Assembly: GCF_937936435.1 (NCBI RefSeq)
Contig: NZ_CALDDG010000037.1
Span: 53,303-117,302 of the forward strand
DNA length: 64,000 bases
Source: an uncultured Sulfuricurvum sp.
Lineage (GTDB): Bacteria > Campylobacterota > Campylobacteria > Campylobacterales > Sulfurimonadaceae
Reading direction: 5' to 3'
Made by a program: the position numbers and the translations under genes. Positions 42,292 to 50,449 of this stretch are shown here, in pieces; within the stretch, counting starts at the first letter, position 1, and every line of letters starts with the position of its first letter. A model generated the notes under the pieces. The model did not search any database, had not been told where the DNA came from, and saw nothing but the letters and a program-made list of their open reading frames with translations.

Positions 42292-44429
42292 TTTTTTCCT
42301 AAACCTTCTTGAAAATCTTCAAGCATACGACTTTCAAAAATATTTTCACCATATTCTTTTAAAGACACTCGACGTAGTGTTTTTAATACTATACCTAAAT
42401 CATCATCTCGATGTATTATTTTTGCTTTAACTAATTTTTCTGAGAGTTCCAAAGGTAGCCCATACTCCTCAAGTGCCAAAAAAGATTGTGGTTGGAAAAG
42501 ATGTTCGATAGCACCTGCAAAAGGGATGTAATTACATGGCTTCATACCTCTCTTCACTAAAACAACATTTACAATATCATTTAGAGCAACTAGGTATTTC
42601 GGATAGCTAAAAGATGCCCAATTTCTTAAAAAAGCTAAAACATCTTCGACAGCATCGTCGGGTTTTGTCCCACGATCAATCATATTCTTGATGGTGATTT
42701 TTTGAAACTTAGACACACTTCGTTTCCGATATAAATCATTTATCCAAAAGGCCATCATATCCGCACTTCGAAGACCCGCTCTTTTAGCCGCAGATGCTCC
42801 ATTTAGCTCATTCCAAATCATTTGAGAGGTAGCTTCCAAGTCAGCATATTCTGGGTTGCCACTCCATGCGAATGTTAATAACTTTCTTATATCCAATTTG
42901 AGCAATTTGTTCGTGGTAGCGATGAGGAATTCAGGTTCTATTCCATTGTGAAGTTGTAAAAGTTCAAGAGGGAGAATATTGTCAACCAGAAGTTCATCCA
43001 ATCGTTTACTTAAATTGTATGGCAGGCTTTGCTTATCCATTTGGAGCAACAAACTATTTGGAGTTGTTTCAGTTGGATTAAACGCTGGAATGTCAACAAA
43101 AGGCAATTCGGCAACAGGAGGCTTGTCAAATACATATACATGCCCAATAAAATGTTTGAACATGCGACCAGACCTTCCTCTAATATTATTGAATGTAAAA
43201 AAGTCTAATTTTCGTCGATCTAATGTATTGTCAAAAACTACGACATTTTTTGCACTTGTGTTTACCCCTTCAATTAATGTGGATGTACACAGTAATACAT
43301 TGATTTTTTTCTCTTCAAAAGCACGAATAATAAATCTGCCAAGTGCTCTTGGTAATCTACCATGATGAATTCCAACTCCATGTTTCAATGCAAGAGTAAC
43401 TAACCATTGATCATGATAATTGATGGCAGTCCATTCTGCAGCCTGTAATAACTCTTCATCCTCGGTAATTTTAAAAACGTTTAAATCAATTAATTTTTCT
43501 GCTAGCTTACGAGTACTATTAGGTGATTGGCAATATATAAGGGTTTGATCTGGCATTTGTTTTAGAGTTTCAGCAAGAACTTTTTCTTTTGACGGTTTTT
43601 TATCTAGATGATGTAGCTCCAATGCTACAGTATGGTAATCTTCAACAAAAAATTTGCAATTCAGCCTCTTATGCACAATGTCTGGAATTTCTTGTATTGA
43701 CGGACCTAAAAGATAAAATTGAGCACCAGTATTGAACAAAAGCAAAAATGCATGATTCAGTAATGCGGCTCGGCTACCATCACTACCTATTGACAGCTTG
43801 TAGAACTCGTCAATCACAAAAAAATCTGGATCAGGAATATTGTCTTTCATCGCCAGATAGCGTTCCTGTGTAAAGACAAAAATATTTTTATCTCCCAAAG
43901 GTTGACTGACATTGGTAATAACTTGATAGTCAGATGAGAATCTCATCATTCTTCGCCTAGTTTCTTCAATGAGAGCGATTGTTGGAACTATCAATATGAC
44001 ATTATCGAATTTTTTTGCTGCAATAGTTGCATCAATAATCAAGCTTTTACCATATGAGGTTGGAGCGCTGAGGATGACTGAATTTCCATCGAGCAAAGCT
44101 TCAAAAATTTTATTTTGTGAGCTATGAAGAATATAATCAGACATTTCACCAACTGCTCTATGAGCAGCATGATTGAAAGCACTTCGTAAAGAAAGTTGCT
44201 TGAGATTGTCAACGTATGGGTATAGTCCAACTTGCATTGCTATTTCATCTAGAATTTCTTGTGAATGTATATTGAGTTTATACTTGGAATCTAAAGCTCG
44301 GATTACTAATTCTCTTGCTTCATTGGAATTTTTTGTACACAATGAAGATAAGAGTCGTAATATTTCAAACTGGTCGTTCTCCCACCATGATCCCCGTAAT
44401 ACTTTTCTAAAATCAGTTGTTGAAATCAT
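42264..44429 (-). CDS. hamB: Hachiman helicase
   Basis: The 721-residue superfamily 2 helicase has Walker A SAPTSYGKSLIID (about 121-133), Ia-like IVPTIALIEETRRRMM, a DEFY motif II (DFFVIDEFYKL) and QSPNSTRKLAEKL. STLIEGVNTSAKNVV and NNIRGRSGRMFKH (motif VI) come next, then a helical C-terminal half. HamB pairs with the HamA nuclease to sense and process DNA ends during phage infection. The gene overlaps hamA by four bases (ATGA). Its last codons lie in attC-like repeat B. Confidence 0.92.
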   Translation of the reverse strand: MISTTDFRKVLRGSWWENDQFEILRLLSSLCTKNSNEARELVIRALDSKYKLNIHSQEILDEIAMQVGLYPYVDNLKQLSLRSAFNHAAHRAVGEMSDYILHSSQNKIFEALLDGNSVILSAPTSYGKSLIIDATIAAKKFDNVILIVPTIALIEETRRRMMRFSSDYQVITNVSQPLGDKNIFVFTQERYLAMKDNIPDPDFFVIDEFYKLSIGSDGSRAALLNHAFLLLFNTGAQFYLLGPSIQEIPDIVHKRLNCKFFVEDYHTVALELHHLDKKPSKEKVLAETLKQMPDQTLIYCQSPNSTRKLAEKLIDLNVFKITEDEELLQAAEWTAINYHDQWLVTLALKHGVGIHHGRLPRALGRFIIRAFEEKKINVLLCTSTLIEGVNTSAKNVVVFDNTLDRRKLDFFTFNNIRGRSGRMFKHFIGHVYVFDKPPVAELPFVDIPAFNPTETTPNSLLLQMDKQSLPYNLSKRLDELLVDNILPLELLQLHNGIEPEFLIATTNKLLKLDIRKLLTFAWSGNPEYADLEATSQMIWNELNGASAAKRAGLRSADMMAFWINDLYRKRSVSKFQKITIKNMIDRGTKPDDAVEDVLAFLRNWASFSYPKYLVALNDIVNVVLVKRGMKPCNYIPFAGAIEHLFQPQSFLALEEYGLPLELSEKLVKAKIIHRDDDLGIVLKTLRRVSLKEYGENIFESRMLEDFQEGLGKKVNKPKETN

Positions 44430-45304
44430 CCTTGGAGTTCCTTAAGACGCTGATTCAATGCCGTTGTAAGTTCCGCTTTATCCTTCAATGGCAGCAATAT
44501 GATATGTACAGTAATGTCCAAGGGTGTCCCAAAAGTTTTGACGTGTTCGTCATCTAAACGTTTTCTCAATTTAGTATAGGCAGATGTAAGCTCTGTTTTA
44601 ATGTTTTCTAGATAGTCGTGATCTGCAATACTTGAGCCTTTAACAACACTACTATCATATGTGAGAAGAATAGGTATCGCGGCCCTTGAAAAAATCTCAT
44701 CCAATGATGTGTTTTCATCAATGAGTTTTTTGAGGCTTATTGCATGTGGCCAGGAAGAGTCGATCTTGTTAGCGATTAAAAGAAATTCATTTCTTAAATA
44801 ATCAGTTTTGAGGTGATCAATTATTTCATCACAAACATCTCTTATCGCTCTGCCTACTTCACTGTAAAATTTTGTTTCTCCTATCCATAGTTCAAGTTCA
44901 TCGCCTGTATCCACTACGTGAACAGCATCAAAGCCCTTAACAGTTTCGTTTACCCCACTTTTGTAATAAATTTTACTCACTGCTGGAATAGTAGAAAAAA
45001 TTTGTCTTATAGCAATATGAAGTAGTATTTCACCGAATTCACCACGATTACCATATTTTTCAGTTTTATATACTGCATTTGCCGCTCTACGTACCATACG
45101 TTGTGCATTGTGATAACCAATGCTTTGTAGTTCATCGTAAGGCAATGCAAACTCTGGCAACCATTCCATAACATGCTCGACTAAAGCATTTTTTCGCCAT
45201 TCTCCACGTTCAAAGCCCACACATAATCCTACGTCATTACCTTTAGTGTCCACACTATGGAAAACTATATTTAAAAAATCTGGAGGCTTTAACATATCTT
45301 GCAT
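44426..45304 (-). CDS. hamA: Hachiman nuclease, DUF1837
   Basis: The 292-residue protein matches HamA. NRGEFGEILLHIAIRQIF (about 82-99) is followed by KGFDAVHVVDTGDELELWIGETKFYSEV (about 118-145), in which E-T-K is the PD-(D/E)xK catalytic strand, and DHLKTDYLRNEFLLIAN. HamA is held inactive by HamB and becomes a non-specific DNA nuclease when unleashed. The ATG at 45304 has only a weak ribosome-binding site; a much stronger one precedes a 17-codon frame just upstream, see 45289-45342. The length is typical. Confidence 0.93.
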   Translation of the reverse strand: MQDMLKPPDFLNIVFHSVDTKGNDVGLCVGFERGEWRKNALVEHVMEWLPEFALPYDELQSIGYHNAQRMVRRAANAVYKTEKYGNRGEFGEILLHIAIRQIFSTIPAVSKIYYKSGVNETVKGFDAVHVVDTGDELELWIGETKFYSEVGRAIRDVCDEIIDHLKTDYLRNEFLLIANKIDSSWPHAISLKKLIDENTSLDEIFSRAAIPILLTYDSSVVKGSSIADHDYLENIKTELTSAYTKLRKRLDDEHVKTFGTPLDITVHIILLPLKDKAELTTALNQRLKELQG

Positions 45305-45342
45305 TCTTTTGTAGGAAATGACATTTTCAATCTTTTTGGCAT
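45289..45342 (-). CDS. 17-aa leader peptide overlapping the hamA start (or hamA start displaced by a frameshift)
   Basis: AAAGGAG lies five bases before an ATG at 45342 that encodes MPKRLKMSFPTKECKIC and stops at 45289, overlapping the first codons of hamA in another frame. The strong ribosome-binding site belongs to this ATG, not to hamA. It is either a leader used for translational coupling or evidence that the true HamA start lay here and a one-base change broke the frame. Confidence 0.4.
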   Translation of the reverse strand: MPKRLKMSFPTKECKIC

Positions 45343-45367
45343 AGTATCTCCTTTATCAATGTTTGAA

Positions 45368-45440
45368 AGATTAACATTTAAAATAAGCAGTCAAAAAGCC
45401 GCTTGCGAGTTTTTGATTGGTCTCCAATAAATTGTTATCT
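45368..45440 (-). repeat. attC-like palindromic repeat C, upstream of hamA
   Basis: On the minus strand the repeat runs from AGATAAC at 45440 through AATTTATTGGAGACCAATC, loop CTCGCAAGCGGC, and TTTTTGACTGC to GTTAATC at 45375-45369. The loop and stem resemble folded attC bottom strands. It sits between the 113-aa gene and the Hachiman unit. Confidence 0.6.
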
Positions 45441-45449
45441 TTGTATTGC

Positions 45450-45791
45450 TCAACCATAGATAAATACTTTATAGGGTTTTGCGAATTTGTTCTTAGTGTT
45501 GTTTTGTGTAATAATTAAAACATTGCGATCTTGATCAAAATAATAATCTTGAAATTTTGGCGAAAAAGCTGTGTGATATATTGATTCATCTAAATTTGGA
45601 ATTTGAACATCTTGCCTAAATTCAGGGTGCTGTACGTGGAAATTAACAATTTCATTTCCTTGGAAATTTAAATTTTCACCTACGTAATACTGGATATAAA
45701 ATTCTTCATTAAAAACATAGCCTTTGCTAAAATTCTTTTTATTAAAACTGAGAAAGTCTTTTACTTGTTTATAACCTTGTGCTTCACTCAT
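45450..45791 (-). CDS. Unknown 113-aa protein (cassette-like unit)
   Basis: The 113-residue protein begins MSEAQGYKQVKDFLSFNKKN and is rich in aromatic residues (15 Phe, 9 Tyr) and beta-strand-like segments. It has no signal peptide or membrane helix. An AGGAG precedes the ATG at 45791. It is followed by attC-like repeat C, so it forms the first visible unit of the array. I do not recognise a family. Confidence 0.65.
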   Translation of the reverse strand: MSEAQGYKQVKDFLSFNKKNFSKGYVFNEEFYIQYYVGENLNFQGNEIVNFHVQHPEFRQDVQIPNLDESIYHTAFSPKFQDYYFDQDRNVLIITQNNTKNKFAKPYKVFIYG

Positions 45792-45992
45792 GTCATTCTC
45801 CTATGCATATAACTCTTTTTTAGTACACATATTATGTGGCTAAGGCTTAAACTACAAGCCATCTGAACACGTGAAACTATATTAAAAAGTATTTATTTGA
45901 TTACATTCTACCATGATAAGCCTATAGTTGATCATTGAGCGAGTAAATTTGTTGGAATCAGCATATTCGCCAAGTACAGAAAGAGGACTTAT

Positions 45993-46154
45993 TGGAACAA
46001 AGTGAGTGGCTAACTCCCGATTTTGGGCTTAGTTATACACTTGTTCAACAACCAGTAAGTTTTGGAATCAAGCATGCCAACAAAATGAACTATAGCTATA
46101 ATTTTACGGACTACTGGCTATTTACACAAAACTTCGAACGGTCTTACAAATAAA
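45993..46154 (+). pseudogene. 53-codon orphan fragment in a gene-poor gap
   Basis: A TTG at 45993 begins a frame ending TAA at 46152-46154. The residues LTPDFGLSYTLVQQPVSFGIKH...YSYNFTDYWLFTQNF alternate hydrophobic and polar positions with aromatic ends, like a piece of a beta-barrel or repeat protein. There is no good start or ribosome-binding site, so it is probably a relic. The rest of 45,792-46,264 shows nothing convincing. Confidence 0.2.
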
Positions 46155-46264
46155 GATACGCAGCTTTCTTAATGATTGCCAGTATGGTAATACAAGCTAT
46201 TATGGCAACAAATTTTTTCTACCATTTAAACTCATATTTTCAATTTCTTTATATCGATTTTGCT

Positions 46265-46816
46265 TTAAAGCGTATGTTGAACCTTGCGATTTATTGGAAC
46301 CGCTTTGATTAAAAATGGCGAAATCAAGTAGTAGAATTTCACGATTTGTTTTCCTATCAAATTACTCATCAATTGTGTATCTCGAAATTCACGTAAGAGC
46401 TCCAAATGTTGATGGTGACGATCCCCGTACATATGGGTCAAGAAGCAATTGTTTGTCTCGAACGTTTTGATAACGGTGCCGCAATAGGGGCAGAGCGTTT
46501 TGTCCGGTTCTCCCCGGTACGTCACCATGCGAGGTACTACTTTTCTGCCGCAGGATGTGCAGGTGATCCGATCGTCTTTTTGTTTGGATTCGTATGACTT
46601 GTTTTGTTTCTCCTGTGCAGAAAAAATGAGCTGAATATTTCTGGCACGAAACCCTTTTTGATCTTCGCCCAGTTCGAATTCGACATCATCATTTCCATTC
46701 GGAACCGATGGGTGTTTCCACTCACCGATCCGAAAGAAGATATCCTCTTTCAGCCCTTCGGAGAATATGAATCCGAATCCTTTTTCAGCATTGTAAAATT
46801 TAACCGTTCCGCGCAT
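46265..46816 (-). CDS. Cold-shock domain / zinc-ribbon / CFI-box protein
   Basis: The 183-residue protein begins with a cold-shock fold, RGTVKFYNAEKGFGFIFSEG (RNP1-like, about 2-21). A zinc-ribbon, CTSCGRKVVPRMV...LCPYCG, spans about 85-112. The C-terminal region CFLTHMYGDRHHQHLELLREFRDTQLMSN...FYYLISPFLIKAV resembles the CFxxTxxYG 'CFI-box' module of many small bacterial proteins, though the motif is altered here. It may bind RNA or single-stranded DNA. It follows the 457-aa secreted protein by 15 bases. The fusion is a readable but unusual combination. Confidence 0.7.
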   Translation of the reverse strand: MRGTVKFYNAEKGFGFIFSEGLKEDIFFRIGEWKHPSVPNGNDDVEFELGEDQKGFRARNIQLIFSAQEKQNKSYESKQKDDRITCTSCGRKVVPRMVTYRGEPDKTLCPYCGTVIKTFETNNCFLTHMYGDRHHQHLELLREFRDTQLMSNLIGKQIVKFYYLISPFLIKAVPINRKVQHTL

Positions 46817-46831
46817 AATCTTTATCCGATG

Positions 46832-48205
46832 CTACTTGCAGTTGATTGCTTCGCGCCCGGCGAACTGATCATTACGCATATAAATCAGATTGACACTGCA
46901 TTGATTCCCATACGCTTGTCTTGAACATGTTGCTGTATACCCATCGATCGACACTTTCCCCGCACCGTATTGGCTGCATTGCTGAACTAATGTGCCTTTA
47001 GCGTTTTGGATCGATTGAGGGAGTTTTAGGTTGGAGTAGACGAACCGTTCATCGGTAATATCTCGGGCTTCATTGTTTTGCACTTTATAGTTTTTATAGG
47101 TCTTGTTTCCACCTATCTCTTGTATGTTCACCAGCTTCATTGTTCCTGTGTCACTGTAGACGGTGGAGAGCAACTTTCGGTTGCCAATATTGTTTTCACT
47201 TTGAGCTCCAAGTGGGAGCATTGAGGTTGAGAGAGCAAGTCCTTGCATCTGTATATCCAATACGTCACTTTGATCAATGACGAGGTTGTTTTTTGCATAC
47301 GCTGGAGCGGTATCTGTAAGCAGTATGAACTTAAACGGTTCAGGGCTTCTTAGGATAAACGGATGCTCGATATCAGCACATCCCATCTCTCTTTTCATCA
47401 TTACCGGTTTGCTATAGATATTCGTTTCACCGCCATCAACAACGAGTTTACCGGATGCCTCTTCACAGAATGCTCTTGCCATTTCCGTTTGACTTCTGCA
47501 TGGCGCGTACTTAATTAGGTATTTATTCCCTTTTTGCTCTGTTACATACTCGGCAAATAATGATTCAATCGTTTTAGAGATCTTTGGCTTCGCAAAGTTC
47601 TCTGTCGCTACCGCTTCACTAAACGTGACAACCATAGTGTCGGGATAGCGTTTGGTTTTTGCCGTATAGATGGTTTTACCGGTATCGATTGATTTACATG
47701 TCGTATCGTAATAAAAGTTATGCGGTCTTAGAGCATCAGTATCGGCGATGAAACCTCGTTTGAGACGCTGATCACTAAAGTACTCTCGAAAGTCACTGCG
47801 TGATTTGACAAAGAAAAAGATTTTATCTTCAGGATTTAGTTTGGTATATTCGTTTCGCTGTTCTTGTGAGAGTACTTTGACTTTAGCATGATCAAGGCTG
47901 TGTGCCTCTACCGTATCGCCAAAACTATCTTTGATTGTAAAATAGACATCTCCTCCGTATGCGAAGCACTGACGCTCCAGCATATCTTTAGCATCCTCAC
48001 TTCGGGTTTTATACGTTACTCCTCCTCCTATAAGGGGAAGTTCTTCAATCGGTGTCACTACTTCGATAGTATTGGAAGCATCGGTCGTTTTTACTTCGAT
48101 CTTCATCTCTTTCATTCCGGCAATAAAGGCATTAGAAATGGGTTGTAGATCAGCGTATAACGCGGTACTTAGGGCTAAGGTTATGAGTATATTTCTTGAA
48201 TTCAT
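46832..48205 (-). CDS. Secreted Cys-rich 457-aa protein, unknown
   Basis: The N-terminal MNSRNILITLALSTALYA is a signal peptide. The mature part has 10 or so cysteines, with pairs near the C-terminus (SVQQCSQYG...ATCSRQAYGNQCSVNLIY...AINCK) suited to disulfides in the periplasm or at the surface. No domain is recognised. An AAAGGAAAA precedes the ATG. It is divergent from the XRE regulator and upstream of the cold-shock-domain gene. It could be part of a pilus, adhesin or transfer apparatus, but nothing in it proves so. Confidence 0.7.
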   Translation of the reverse strand: MNSRNILITLALSTALYADLQPISNAFIAGMKEMKIEVKTTDASNTIEVVTPIEELPLIGGGVTYKTRSEDAKDMLERQCFAYGGDVYFTIKDSFGDTVEAHSLDHAKVKVLSQEQRNEYTKLNPEDKIFFFVKSRSDFREYFSDQRLKRGFIADTDALRPHNFYYDTTCKSIDTGKTIYTAKTKRYPDTMVVTFSEAVATENFAKPKISKTIESLFAEYVTEQKGNKYLIKYAPCRSQTEMARAFCEEASGKLVVDGGETNIYSKPVMMKREMGCADIEHPFILRSPEPFKFILLTDTAPAYAKNNLVIDQSDVLDIQMQGLALSTSMLPLGAQSENNIGNRKLLSTVYSDTGTMKLVNIQEIGGNKTYKNYKVQNNEARDITDERFVYSNLKLPQSIQNAKGTLVQQCSQYGAGKVSIDGYTATCSRQAYGNQCSVNLIYMRNDQFAGREAINCK

Positions 48206-48286
48206 AGTGCAGTTTTTTCCTTTCTTTTTCTGCTTACATAGCTATTACTATTTGTGTGAAGGAGTATAACATAAGTACACTCTAAA

Positions 48287-48298
48287 TAGTAATTACTA
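48287..48298. promoter_or_regulatory. Palindromic operator TAGTAATTACTA
   Basis: A perfect 12-bp palindrome, 17 bases before the XRE start, in the divergent promoter gap with the secreted-protein gene. A half-like copy (CTATTACTA) lies at 48242-48250. It is a likely binding site for the XRE protein. Confidence 0.4.
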
Positions 48299-48314
48299 AT
48301 TATTTGGAGCCGCA

Positions 48315-48569
48315 TTGAGAACACTGGAAGATCTTACCCAAGAGGATGTTGATGAACTCTACCGACGTATCGGAAGAAACGTCAAAGCGCTTCGTGAACT
48401 CAACGGTTTGACTCAGCTAGATCTCTCATTTGCGATGAATCTCAAATCCCCCGGTCTTATCTCTCAAAGTGAACTCTATCTGGATAAACAGCACTTTAAT
48501 ATCAAGCACCTCTATCAGATCGCCCATATCCTCGAATGCGACATCACCGATTTTTTTAAACCTAATTAA
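48315..48569 (+). CDS. XRE-family helix-turn-helix regulator
   Basis: The 84-residue protein has an XRE DNA-binding domain: GRNVKALRELNGLTQLDLSFAMN...SPGLISQSELYLDKQHFNIKHLYQIAHILECDITDFF. The recognition helix is about 36-60. It starts at TTG with GGAG six bases upstream. It probably controls its own promoter and the divergent secreted-protein operon through the nearby palindrome. Confidence 0.88.
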   Translation: MRTLEDLTQEDVDELYRRIGRNVKALRELNGLTQLDLSFAMNLKSPGLISQSELYLDKQHFNIKHLYQIAHILECDITDFFKPN

Positions 48570-48652
48570 TGGCCATTACGACACTGTAAAGTGCTCCGCT
48601 TCCAAACACGATCACATCGATCATGACCAATACTCCGGTGATACGTTTGATT

Positions 48653-48985
48653 TTAATCATCATGACCGAACCCGCCGCAAGTGCTTATACGATGACTGCT
48701 GCTACAGCAGTGCATATCAACTCCATAAGGGTTACCGCAGACGTCAATATTCCCCATCATCGGCAAGCCGGTAGCCGGGTTCATCTCCATCCATTGGTAG
48801 CCTTGGTGATCTCCAAACGAACTGTCGTTCTGTGTGAAGAGATCGCTGTGGTTGATAAAGCTGTCGTTCATAAAACTGTGGTTGTTCTGCTTCCACGTCT
48901 TCGTAGTAGATAATGACGCTTTGTAATTTAGGAGCATGCGAATAAACAGATAGACCAGTGCGATCAATACGAATAGTTTTAGCAT
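48653..48985 (-). CDS. Small membrane-anchored protein with Cys pair, unknown
   Basis: The 110-residue protein has one N-terminal membrane helix (MLKLFVLIALVYLFIRMLLNY). Downstream is MNPATGLPMMGNIDVCGNPYG, a pattern I have seen in small proteins of mobile elements, then a His/Cys-rich tail (DMHCCSSSHRISTCGGF). An AAGGAAAAAAG precedes the ATG. Its function is unknown. The gene follows the membrane-protein pair on the same strand. Confidence 0.55.
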   Translation of the reverse strand: MLKLFVLIALVYLFIRMLLNYKASLSTTKTWKQNNHSFMNDSFINHSDLFTQNDSSFGDHQGYQWMEMNPATGLPMMGNIDVCGNPYGVDMHCCSSSHRISTCGGFGHDD

Positions 48986-49042
48986 CTTTTTTCCTTTGTT
49001 GTTTCATTGTTGTGTGAATCTTTCATTGTAATGCCGGAGCGC

Positions 49043-49222
49043 TTAGAAACGCTCCAACAGATTTTTCACCCACGGAGTCTCTCTATGAGTTAGAATATAA
49101 CATATCAGCGCTCCTAGCAGCACACCGATAATACTTTGCAGATAATCGGTGAATGTTTGGGCTCTCCATGCTAATACAAATGCGGGGAGGTAAAATCCTC
49201 CCCAGATGATGAGCCGTTTTAT
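49043..49222 (-). CDS. 59-codon membrane peptide with non-canonical start, coupled to the 158-aa gene
   Basis: A frame without ATG/GTG/TTG begins at ATA (49222-49220), whose bases overlap the TAA of the 158-aa gene in the manner of an ATGA junction. AAAAGAGA lies four bases before it. The translation IKRLIIWGGFYLPAFVLAWR...SIIGVLLGALICYIL...NLLERF has two hydrophobic helices, so it looks protein-like. ATA starts are very rare, so this may be a gene that lost its start, or a frame translated by coupling. Confidence 0.4.
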   Translation of the reverse strand: MKRLIIWGGFYLPAFVLAWRAQTFTDYLQSIIGVLLGALICYILTHRETPWVKNLLERF

Positions 49223-49695
49223 GGGTTCTCTTTTGCGGAGAACTGATGACCCCGTAATAAGATGCGGGTAATTCTATGTACCAGCGCTAGGGCTATCAGG
49301 ACAATCGCAACAATCAGCTCGATATTCGATTGAACGGCCGATAGCGGTGACATGAATAATCCTGTTAGAGCGCCGCACAGCATCACCGTGATTAAGAGAA
49401 TCAGAGCATAAGGGGTTCTTTTTGAACCAATGGTTTCGTTACCCAATAATGCATCGATTCTACGATCCATAATTGTCATCGAATACTCCACCGCAATGAC
49501 CGTATAAAGCATCATCGGTGGAATTATTTTTTGAGGAGGATAGTTGCTCATCCACCCCACTGTAGCGGTTACAACACTAAGCGTCATAAAGAGTGCAAAT
49601 AGCCATCGGTTTTTCGTATGGCTCCATAACATCACTCCCCCTAGCATCATCATACTCCCCTGTATCAGCAGAATAAAAAGATTCTCTAAACTCAT
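49219..49695 (-). CDS. Multi-helix membrane protein, unknown
   Basis: The 158-residue protein has four or five predicted membrane segments (for example LFILLIQGSMMMLGGVMLW, LFALFMTLSVVTATVGW, ALILLITVMLCGALTGLFM, LIVAIVLIALALVH), with short loops and a basic tail. The family is unknown. Its start overlaps the previous gene's stop by four bases and its stop overlaps the 59-codon frame, so the three are probably one transcript. Confidence 0.65.
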   Translation of the reverse strand: MSLENLFILLIQGSMMMLGGVMLWSHTKNRWLFALFMTLSVVTATVGWMSNYPPQKIIPPMMLYTVIAVEYSMTIMDRRIDALLGNETIGSKRTPYALILLITVMLCGALTGLFMSPLSAVQSNIELIVAIVLIALALVHRITRILLRGHQFSAKENP

Positions 49696-50003
49696 ACGTG
49701 TTCCCCCCTCTCAAGAAGCTCTAATTTGAGTTTGAGCTCTTCGATCTGAAGAGATTTTAGGCGCTGATGTTCGATCAGTACGATCACGCTGTCCAGTTCG
49801 GCTTGACGAACATGCTCACGCACTTCATTTTTGAGCTTAGAGTACTGCGGTGCGTTCCAAACACTGTTCTGATCACAGAAGATGATCTGCTCCATAGCGT
49901 CGCCTCGGGTGTGAAATGCGATACGCTCATCGATGACATCACATAGTTCTTGATGAGTAAGACATACTCTGTTTGATTTAAAAAGACATTTTAGAAATTC
50001 CAT
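49692..50003 (-). CDS. 103-aa coiled-coil protein, unknown
   Basis: From the ATG at 50003 (AAGGAAA upstream) the protein has 103 residues, begins MEFLKCLFKSNRVCLTHQELCD, and ends in a leucine/glutamate-rich coiled coil (RLKSLQIEELKLKLELLERG). An upstream in-frame start at 50051 lacks a ribosome-binding site. It overlaps the 158-aa membrane protein gene. The function is unknown. Confidence 0.6.
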   Translation of the reverse strand: MEFLKCLFKSNRVCLTHQELCDVIDERIAFHTRGDAMEQIIFCDQNSVWNAPQYSKLKNEVREHVRQAELDSVIVLIEHQRLKSLQIEELKLKLELLERGEHV

Positions 50004-50169
50004 TGCTGTTTCCTTGTTTGAGTAGAAGAGCGATACATGATCGCTCTTCACAATATGACTTCGTTTTTAGTCGAAATCAGACATCAGAAGACTCTCCTCC
50101 GATTGGGCCTTTTTTTACAATTGGACAATAGGTAAAAATCAGATCAGGATTTCTATCCGAAAAAGTGAG

Positions 50170-50199
50170 AAAAAACCGTTTGATCGTAACGGCTTTTTT
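50170..50199. terminator. Bidirectional terminator downstream of the integrase
   Basis: CCGTT (50176-50180), loop, AACGG (50188-50192) is flanked by A6 on the left and T6 on the right. It ends the leftward integrase transcript before the small-gene cluster. The rest of 50,004-50,449 is AT-rich with no gene seen. Confidence 0.7.
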
Positions 50200-50449
50200 C
50201 CACAAAGATTAAGAACGTTCTCGGTCGCGACTGGGAAAATTGTAACTTAGATTTTTCGATAAATCAATAGTTTTTTTAGGCTAAAAAACTTCGGAAAATA
50301 GGGAGAAAGAGAAGGATTTTTTAGAACATATTTTTTAAGAAAATCAAGGGGATAATATTGTGAAAAATAAAGGAAAAAGCTTATATTTATTGATATACAC
50401 TTCAAAAAAATCATATTGTATAGTGTGATGTAAATCGGATGATTATTTT

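Noticed and set aside
48744..49007. 87-codon minus-strand frame beginning MKQQRKKDAKT
   Set aside because: It overlaps the better-supported 110-residue gene at 48653-48985 in another frame and lacks a recognisable domain.
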